DNA of 56,554 nucleotides from Thermodesulfobacteriota bacterium (GTDB lineage: Bacteria > Desulfobacterota > BSN033 > UBA1163): assembly GCA_026415035.1 (NCBI GenBank), contig JAOAHX010000021.1, forward strand, positions 1 to 56,554. Reading direction: 5' to 3'. Each line of letters opens with the position of its first letter. Positions within the stretch are counted from its first letter, which is position 1. Under the pieces are notes generated by a model, which did no database searches, had not been told where the DNA came from, and was given only the letters and a program-made list of their open reading frames with translations. The translations under genes were made by a program, and so were the position numbers. This document shows positions 51,397 to 56,554 of this stretch, one piece after another.

Positions 51397-52113
51397 CTAC
51401 CTGCCGAGATAGAGGTGTTTGACCTCTTCATTATTGAGAAGGCCTTCTCCCGTATCCTCTAACCGGTTCACGCCAAGATCGAGAACATAAGCTCGATGTG
51501 CCAAGCGAAGGGCCTTTCGAGCATTCTGTTCCACGATGAGGAGGGTGACTCCCTCCTGGTTGGTGACATAGATGTGATGATACATCTCGTCGATGACCTT
51601 GGGAGCCAGACCGATGGAGGGTTCATCCAAAAGGATCAGTTTGGGTTGGGTAAGGGAGGCACGGGCCATGGCGAGGACTTGTTTCTCGCCTCCGGAAAGG
51701 GACCCGGCTTTTATCTTCCTTCTCTTCTCCAGGACGGGGTAACGTTCCCAGATCTCCTGAACGGCCTTCCTGAGTAAAAACGAATCTTTTAAGAGAATCC
51801 CCCCCATCTCGAGATTTTCCATTACGGTCAGGGAAGGAAAGATGTTTTTCCCCTGAGGGATATAGGCCATGCCCAACTTTACTTTTTCTTCGGGTCCTTT
51901 ACGGGAGATTTCAGATCCGCAAAATTGGATGGAGCCTCGGGTCGGTTGGATGAGACCAAAGATGGTTTTAAGAAGGGTGGATTTTCCCGATCCATTTGGT
52001 CCAATAATACAGACGATCTCCTTGGAGGCCACGGAGAGGGAGACCCCGTGGAGGACTTCGATCCTCCCATATCCAGAATAAACCTCCCGGACTTCTAAAA
52101 AAGACTCTGCCAT
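51397..52113 (-). CDS. livF: Branched-chain amino acid-type ABC importer ATPase LivF
   Basis: A 238-residue ABC ATPase of LivF size: Walker A GPNGSGKSTLL (about 38), signature LSGGEKQVLAMARA (about 138), Walker B LILLDEPSIGLAPK (about 158) and the LivF tail (YVLDLGVNRLEDTGEGLLNNEEVKHLYLGR region). ATG 52113 is taken rather than an in-frame TTG at 52167 that has no ribosome-binding site. It is the last gene of the operon, 103 bases after livG. Confidence 0.94.
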   Translation of the reverse strand: MAESFLEVREVYSGYGRIEVLHGVSLSVASKEIVCIIGPNGSGKSTLLKTIFGLIQPTRGSIQFCGSEISRKGPEEKVKLGMAYIPQGKNIFPSLTVMENLEMGGILLKDSFLLRKAVQEIWERYPVLEKRRKIKAGSLSGGEKQVLAMARASLTQPKLILLDEPSIGLAPKVIDEMYHHIYVTNQEGVTLLIVEQNARKALRLAHRAYVLDLGVNRLEDTGEGLLNNEEVKHLYLGR

Positions 52114-52216
52114 GGTCTCTCTATTCGGGATCAGGGATGAAAGGGTCCTGACCTTCCACAGAAGCAATCGGTTTTCCCTTAACCCCCGAGTGCTGGATAC
52201 CTTTAATCCTCGTCAT

Positions 52217-52966
52217 TCACACGCCCAGATAGGCTTCGATCACCCTGGGGTTTTGTTGAATTTCTTTGGGTTTTCCTTCCGCAATCTTTCTGCCGTTATC
52301 CAGAACAAAAACCCATTCACAGAGCTCGATGACCACATCCATATTGTGCTCAATGATAAAGAAGGCCACCCCCCATTCCTTCATCTTGAGGATCAACTCC
52401 AGGATCGTCCGGATCATCATCGGGTTGATCCCAGCAGTGGGTTCGTCAAGAAGGATCATCTTGGGGTTGGCCATCAAGGCCCTCGCCAGCTCCAATAGTT
52501 TTTGTTGTCCGTAGGAAAGATTTCCAGCCCATTGATCTTTCAGATGGGAAAGCCCCACCCACTCGATCAACTCTAAGGCCCTTTTGCGATGGGCCTTCTC
52601 TTCTTCCTGGATGGCCTTCGATTTGAGAAAGAGGGAGCGAAGGGTTTCCCCCGTCTGTCGGGGGCAGGCGATGAGCATATTGTCCAGAACCGTCATTTTG
52701 GCCAGGACACGGGTCATCTGGAACGTTCGGACCATTCCCGCCGAGGCGACCTCGTGAGGGAGACGACCGTCGATCCGTTTCCCCTTAAAATAGATCTCCC
52801 CGGAATCCGGCAGAAGAAATCCCGTGATAAGATTGAATAGGGTCGTTTTTCCGGACCCGTTGGGACCGATGAGACCCGTGATGGCATGTCCGTTCAGGGA
52901 GAAGGTACAATCCGACACCGCTTGGACCCCTCCAAACGACTTGCTCAGACCTTTGGTCTCGATCAT
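52217..52966 (-). CDS. livG: Branched-chain amino acid-type ABC importer ATPase LivG
   Basis: A 249-residue ABC ATPase: Walker A GPNGSGKTTLFNLI (about 35-48), LivG insertion after VRTFQMTRVLAKMTV, signature LSYGQQKLLELARAL (about 147), Walker B MILLDEPTAGINPMM, C-terminal NPRVIEAYLG motif. ATG 52966 has GGGAGGGGG before it and overlaps the livM stop (ATGA); an upstream in-frame start would lie inside livM. Confidence 0.95.
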   Translation of the reverse strand: MIETKGLSKSFGGVQAVSDCTFSLNGHAITGLIGPNGSGKTTLFNLITGFLLPDSGEIYFKGKRIDGRLPHEVASAGMVRTFQMTRVLAKMTVLDNMLIACPRQTGETLRSLFLKSKAIQEEEKAHRKRALELIEWVGLSHLKDQWAGNLSYGQQKLLELARALMANPKMILLDEPTAGINPMMIRTILELILKMKEWGVAFFIIEHNMDVVIELCEWVFVLDNGRKIAEGKPKEIQQNPRVIEAYLGV

Positions 52967-53841
52967 CTTCCCCCTCCCTTTTCTCGGATCAGGCCTTCGG
53001 GACGATAGACCATTAAAAAGATGAGAAGGGCCCCGAAGATCATCTGTTGCAGAGGAGCCAGATAACGCCCCCATTCGGCAGGGAGTTTAAGAAATCTCAA
53101 GGATTCTTGGAAGAAAATTAAGACAAAGGCTCCCACCAAAGGTCCCCATTCCGTTCCTTTCCCTCCCAGAACCACGATGAGCAGAACGAGGATGGTTTCA
53201 GAAAGCGTAAAGTCACCCGGACTGATGAAGGTGGTATAGTGGGCCCAAAGGACTCCTGCCAGCCCTGCGAAGACCGACCCGATCAGGACCGATTTGATCT
53301 TGAAATGGAACGTATTCTTCCCCAGAGCCATCAGGGCGATCTCATCTTCTCGTATTCCCCTGAAGGTGCGCCCCAGGGGACTCCGGATGACCCTTCTGAG
53401 GATGAGAAAGGTGAGGAGGGTTAGCCCGAAGGTCAATAAAAGATACTGGGGGAGCGTCCCAAACCGGTAGGAGAAAAGGACAGGTTTGGGAATGCCCGGG
53501 AGCCCCATCGGCCCTTTGGTCAACCAGACTTCGTTTTGAGAGACCATTCGAATGATCTCACCAAAGCCCAGGGTGGCGATTCCAAAATAATCGCCACGAA
53601 GCCTGAGGCTGGGAATGCTGAGGAGAAAACCGCAAAGGCCCGAAGCCGCTAACGCCACCCAAAAGGCCAGAGCAAAAGGAAAGTGATGGAGGGTGAGCAG
53701 GGCAGACGTATAAGCTCCGATCCCGAAGAAAGCGATGTGACCAAAATTAAAGAGACCGGTATAACCCATCTGGAGGTTGAGGCTCATGGCAAAGATAGAA
53801 TAGATGAAAATCATGATCCAGAGATGGAGGAGGAGGTCCAT
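52963..53841 (-). CDS. livM: Branched-chain amino acid-type ABC importer permease LivM
   Basis: A 292-residue permease with about eight transmembrane segments and family motifs GYTGLFNFGHIAFFGIGAYTSA (about 30-51) and LRGDYFGIATLGFGEIIR (about 92-109); the cytoplasmic coupling loop is GRTFRGIREDEIALMALGKN. ATG 53841 has AAGGAA just upstream and lies 7 bases after the livH stop. It forms the membrane channel with LivH. Confidence 0.94.
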   Translation of the reverse strand: MDLLLHLWIMIFIYSIFAMSLNLQMGYTGLFNFGHIAFFGIGAYTSALLTLHHFPFALAFWVALAASGLCGFLLSIPSLRLRGDYFGIATLGFGEIIRMVSQNEVWLTKGPMGLPGIPKPVLFSYRFGTLPQYLLLTFGLTLLTFLILRRVIRSPLGRTFRGIREDEIALMALGKNTFHFKIKSVLIGSVFAGLAGVLWAHYTTFISPGDFTLSETILVLLIVVLGGKGTEWGPLVGAFVLIFFQESLRFLKLPAEWGRYLAPLQQMIFGALLIFLMVYRPEGLIREKGGGR

Positions 53842-53848
53842 CGCTTCC

Positions 53849-54712
53849 TTATTCCTGGTCCACCCCAAGGGTAGACGGTTTTAAAAGGAGGAGGAGCACC
53901 ATGATCCCAAAAGCGATCGAATCTTTGTATCCCGTCGAGATAAACAGTACCCCAAGATTCTCCGCCAACCCAATGAAAATCCCCCCCCAGAGAGCTCCCC
54001 ATACCTTCCCGACCCCTCCAAGAAGGATGGCCGCAAAGGCTTTGACCAGGTTGATCATCCCCATTCCCGGCTGGAGGTTCGTGTCGAGGGCCAGCAGAAT
54101 GCCCCCCACGCAAGCGAGGGCCGAAGAAATGATCCAGGTGAATTGGATGGTCTTTTTCACGTCGATTCCCGTCACCCGGGCTAATTCGAGATTGTCCGAG
54201 ACGGCCCGCATCGATTTTCCGATTTTCGACCGATAAAGCAGGAGATAGACCATCAGGATGCAAGCCAAGGTGGTGAGGATGATCGCCATTTGGTTCGCGG
54301 TGATGCGGATGTGAAAGATCTTCCACCCTCGTTGGATTTCGAACCCGTAGGTCCGGAGTTCGGCTCCCCAAAAGAGTTGAGCCCCGTTCCGGAGAAAAAA
54401 CGAGAGGCCCAGGGCCGCGATGAGGAGGGTGAGGCGATTGGCCTGGCGGAGGGGTTGAAACGCAACCCGGTCCATCCCCAAACCGAGCAACATCGTGGAG
54501 CCAAGCGCAGGGAGGAGAGCCACATACAGGGGAAAGTAAAAGGGGCTGCCCATGAATAAGTAAAGGAAATAGGCGCCCCACATGATCAATTCTCCATGGG
54601 CGAAGTTGACAAAGTTCAGAACCCGATACACCATGGTGAGTCCCATGGCAAACAGGGCATAGATACAACCCGCCAATAAGCCGTTAAAGAGGGATTGGAA
54701 AAGATAGGACAT
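53849..54712 (-). CDS. livH: Branched-chain amino acid-type ABC importer permease LivH
   Basis: A 287-residue permease with about eight transmembrane helices and family motifs GLLAGCIYALFAMGLTMVYRVLNFVNFAHGE (first 42 residues) and GKSMRAVSDNLELARVTGI (coupling loop). ATG 54712 has no purine-rich ribosome-binding site: the bases before it are the T-run of a terminator hairpin, so its translation may be weak or depend on read-through. Confidence 0.94.
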   Translation of the reverse strand: MSYLFQSLFNGLLAGCIYALFAMGLTMVYRVLNFVNFAHGELIMWGAYFLYLFMGSPFYFPLYVALLPALGSTMLLGLGMDRVAFQPLRQANRLTLLIAALGLSFFLRNGAQLFWGAELRTYGFEIQRGWKIFHIRITANQMAIILTTLACILMVYLLLYRSKIGKSMRAVSDNLELARVTGIDVKKTIQFTWIISSALACVGGILLALDTNLQPGMGMINLVKAFAAILLGGVGKVWGALWGGIFIGLAENLGVLFISTGYKDSIAFGIMVLLLLLKPSTLGVDQE

Positions 54713-54715
54713 TTC

Positions 54716-54756
54716 AAAAAATTAGGTTCTGAAGAAGAGATCTCTTCAGAACCTAA
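54716..54756 (-). terminator. Intrinsic terminator between livJ and livH
   Basis: On the transcript TTAGGTTCTGAAGA (54756-54743 reading minus) pairs with TCTTCAGAACCTAA (54735-54722) in a perfect 14-bp stem with a 7-base loop, followed at once by six T (54721-54716). The T-run ends 3 bases before the livH start codon. It lies 27 bases after the livJ stop. Partial termination here would make the binding protein more abundant than the membrane subunits. Confidence 0.85.
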
Positions 54757-54783
54757 CTCCCTTCAATTCCGAGGGGAATCCCC

Positions 54784-55899
54784 TTATTTTTTATAATCGA
54801 TAATCTGCCCGTCCTTAATGGTCCAGACGCCATATTCACTGCCAACGCCTCGGTCTTGATCGAAGGTTTTGTCCCCTGTGACTCCTCGATATCCCCTGGC
54901 CACCTCAAAGAGGGCCTTTCGGATCCCATCAGAGGTATACCCTCCTCTTTCGATGGCTTTGGCGATGAGATGGACCATATCGTAGTTATATTCCGCGAAG
55001 ATGGGAATCTTAGCGTCTCCATATTTCTTTGTCCAGAGAGACCGGAAAGCTTGATACTCCTTGGTCTCCTGAGAAAACACAGGATAAGTGCCGATAATCC
55101 CTTCCACCGCTTTCCCCGCCAATTCCACTAATTTTGGGGCTTTTGCCGCCGAGCCGACGATCCATTGGGTTTGTATGCCCATTTCGTAGGCCTGTTTGAA
55201 CATGACCGACCCTTCGACGATATAGGTGAGATTGACGACCGCCTTCGGATTTCCCTTGGTCGCCCGGAGCAGTTCGGTCCGGTAATCGGTTTTCTTCTCT
55301 TCGTAAGGAATTTCGTCTAACACCTTTCCACCCGCCTTTTTGAAGTTTTCTACAAAAACATTCTTGAGGCCAAGTCCCCAATCGTTGTTCACATACATGA
55401 TAGGGACTTCCATAAATTTCAACTGGAGGCAAAGGTCCGAAATTCCTTTCCCCTGCAAGACATCGGAGGGGAAGACCCTGAAGATATACTCTCCGGCTTT
55501 AGTCAGGCCGGGGGCGGCTCCCTGGGCCGAGATCATGACGACCTTACTTTCTTGGGCGACGGGCGCAGCGGCCATGAAATTGGAGCTTGCAGCCGGCCCG
55601 ATGATCACGGGCACTTTATCGACGGTGATCAGCTTTCGAACGGCATTGACACAATCCTTGGGAGTGCTTTTGTTATCTTCATAGATGATTTCGAGTTTCT
55701 TTCCTTTAATTCCGCCTTTGCCATTGATTTCCTCGGTGGCCAGATCGATCGCTTTTTTGAATCCTTCTCCATAAACGGCGATGCTTCCTGAAAGGGCAAT
55801 GGCTGCCCCGACTTTGTAGGTCTCCTGGGAATTTACGACGGGGGCAAAAATGAGTGAGAAGCCAGAGAAGATGAAAAATAAGTAACGGATTTTCCTCAT
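54784..55899 (-). CDS. livJ: Branched-chain amino acid-type ABC importer substrate-binding protein (LivJ/K family)
   Basis: A 371-residue periplasmic binding protein with a signal peptide (about 1-24, cleavage near NSQ) and the type I fold motifs VGAAIALSGSIAVYGEGFKKAIDLATEEINGKGG (spread over about 30-63), VPVIIGPAASSNFMAAAPVAQ and YVNNDWGLGLKNVF. The family binds branched-chain amino acids, amides, urea or aromatic acids; the ligand is not readable. ATG 55899 has GGAGG 6 bases upstream; an in-frame upstream extension to 56127 crosses the promoter region and is rejected. Confidence 0.94.
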   Translation of the reverse strand: MRKIRYLFFIFSGFSLIFAPVVNSQETYKVGAAIALSGSIAVYGEGFKKAIDLATEEINGKGGIKGKKLEIIYEDNKSTPKDCVNAVRKLITVDKVPVIIGPAASSNFMAAAPVAQESKVVMISAQGAAPGLTKAGEYIFRVFPSDVLQGKGISDLCLQLKFMEVPIMYVNNDWGLGLKNVFVENFKKAGGKVLDEIPYEEKKTDYRTELLRATKGNPKAVVNLTYIVEGSVMFKQAYEMGIQTQWIVGSAAKAPKLVELAGKAVEGIIGTYPVFSQETKEYQAFRSLWTKKYGDAKIPIFAEYNYDMVHLIAKAIERGGYTSDGIRKALFEVARGYRGVTGDKTFDQDRGVGSEYGVWTIKDGQIIDYKK

Positions 55900-55918
55900 G
55901 GTCAGCCTCCTTCGATAG

Positions 55919-55958
55919 ATTATAGGGTATTTTTTTAAGATGAGAGACGATGTGTCAA
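55919..55958 (-). promoter_or_regulatory. Promoter region of the liv operon
   Basis: A perfect -10, TATAAT, lies at 55919-55924 (minus strand), 20 bases before the livJ start. A perfect -35 hexamer TTGACA is at 55953-55958 but the spacing is 28 bases, too long for the two to be one promoter. The -10 may be used with a poor -35, or with an activator. Confidence 0.45.
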
Positions 55959-55975
55959 TAGCCAGGGGTTGGGTT

Positions 55976-56004
55976 TTGACCCAGCCATTTTTTTCATTTA
56001 TGAT
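55976..56004 (+). promoter_or_regulatory. Sigma-70-type promoter of the gamma-glutamyltransferase gene
   Basis: TTGACC (55976-55981), a 17-base spacer, and TATGAT (55999-56004) make a near-consensus promoter on the plus strand, about 25 bases before the GAGGAGGG ribosome-binding site of the next gene. It is divergent from the liv promoter. Confidence 0.75.
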
Positions 56005-56034
56005 GGCTTTAATCCAGAAAGAGGAGGGCTGATC

Positions 56035-56554
56035 TTGCGTTTCACTTACACACAGAAGCGGGAATGGAAGAATTCGGCACAACGCTCTGTGGCAATGGGT
56101 ACACAGGGGATGGTTGCGGCCAGTCAACCTCTGGCGACCCTTTCGGGGTATAAGATCCTGGCAAAAGGAGGCAACGCCATTGATGCGGCTGTTGCCATGG
56201 TCAGCACCCTGAGTGTGGTTGAGCCTTATAATGTGGGAATAGGAGGCGATGCCTTTGCCCTGATTTATCTGGCAAAAGAGAAGCGTTTAATCGGAATGAA
56301 TGCGAGCGGTCGAGCTCCTTATGGAGCAAGGCTCGAGTGGTTTCATCAGCAAGGGATGAAGGAGATGCCCGAAAGAGGAATATTATCCGTCACTGTCCCA
56401 GGAGCGCTTCATGGATGGAATCAGGCTTTGGAACGATACGGAACCATGAGACTTTCAGACGTTCTGCAGGATGCGATTCAATATGCTGAATATGGATTTC
56501 CTGTTACAGAAGTGATTTCCGGGGAATGGAAGGAGGCAGAAGAAATTCTAAGAT
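56035..56554 (+). CDS. Gamma-glutamyltransferase family protein, N-terminal part (cut by window end)
   Basis: An open frame from TTG 56035, with GAGGAGGG 6 bases upstream, runs off the right edge (173 codons seen). It shows the GGT N-terminal motifs MVAASQPLAT, GGNAIDAAVAM, NVGIGGDAFALIY (usual GIGGGGF position), GRAPYGA and SVTVPGALHGW. The family is made as a precursor that cleaves itself before a catalytic Thr, which lies beyond the window. The motif IGGDAFAL rather than the bacterial GGT GGGGFML suggests the YwrD/cephalosporin-acylase-like branch. No signal peptide is visible, so the protein is probably cytoplasmic. Confidence 0.88.
   Translation, partial: MRFTYTQKREWKNSAQRSVAMGTQGMVAASQPLATLSGYKILAKGGNAIDAAVAMVSTLSVVEPYNVGIGGDAFALIYLAKEKRLIGMNASGRAPYGARLEWFHQQGMKEMPERGILSVTVPGALHGWNQALERYGTMRLSDVLQDAIQYAEYGFPVTEVISGEWKEAEEILR

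Noticed and set aside
51243-51431. Small minus-strand gene of 62 codons after livF
   Set aside because: It overlaps livF, lacks a ribosome-binding site and shows no recognisable motif.
1-56554. CRISPR arrays, tRNA, rRNA and insertion sequences
   Set aside because: No regularly spaced long repeats, no cloverleaf or rRNA motifs and no transposase frames were seen on either strand.

Overview
The window looks like a chromosomal segment from an anaerobic or facultative bacterium of the old Deltaproteobacteria (Desulfobacterota) type. Pointers are an MSHA-type pilus cluster, multi-PAS hybrid kinases, a TRAP transporter beside a molybdenum hydroxylase and CoA-ester genes, HdrD/GlcD-like iron-sulfur flavoproteins, a selenocysteine protein, and short dispersed repeats at gene junctions. 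The taxonomic call is inference; no rRNA or tRNA is present. Many annotated starts below were moved inward to a codon with a good ribosome-binding site.

Layout. (1) 1-3258, plus strand: a possible pilin-like C-terminus, a large YfhO-type membrane protein and a family-2 glycosyltransferase. (2) 3255-15718, minus strand: a MSHA-like type IV pilus operon read in the order GspF/MshG, FimT-, PilV-, PilW- and PilX-like pilins, a PilM-PilN fusion (MshI), PilO (MshJ), PilP-like (MshK), secretin (MshL), ExeA/MshM ATPase, a TPR protein (MshN position) and the GspE/MshE motor. (3) 15750-21182, minus: four overlapping regulatory genes (hybrid kinase, excisionase-like HTH protein, receiver-kinase with a dead GGDEF-like tail, CheY-like receiver) upstream of and codirectional with the pilus genes. 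(4) 21362-38478, minus: a 17-kb, 13-gene catabolic cluster led by a GntR/FCD regulator, then a two-subunit B12 acyl-CoA mutase, a hydroxyacyl-CoA dehydrogenase/enoyl-CoA hydratase fusion, HyuA/HyuB, a PaaK-type CoA ligase, a DctPQM TRAP transporter and a three-subunit molybdenum hydroxylase. (5) 38556-44062: a DUF434 protein (minus), then a plus-strand operon of a FAD-linked oxidase, a 992-residue iron-sulfur/FAD-oxidase fusion and a glutaredoxin whose active site is Sec-Pro-Tyr-Cys, encoded by an in-frame TGA. (6) 44198-48799: a UvrA-family protein divergent from an ABC-2 exporter pair. (7) 48876-51064, minus: a TIM-barrel isomerase-like protein and an unrecognised membrane protein. (8) 51397-55899, minus: a complete livJ-H-M-G-F branched-chain-amino-acid-type ABC importer with an intrinsic terminator between livJ and livH; then a divergent gamma-glutamyltransferase cut by the window end.

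Together the catabolic genes suggest uptake of an organic acid by the TRAP system, hydroxylation by the molybdenum enzyme, CoA activation, carbon-skeleton rearrangement and beta-oxidation. The substrate cannot be named from sequence. The clearest non-routine object is the selenocysteine glutaredoxin; other leads are the mutase with an altered active-site signature, the kinase/HTH module, the terminator inside the liv operon, and repeats that have entered the 5' ends of two pilin genes.
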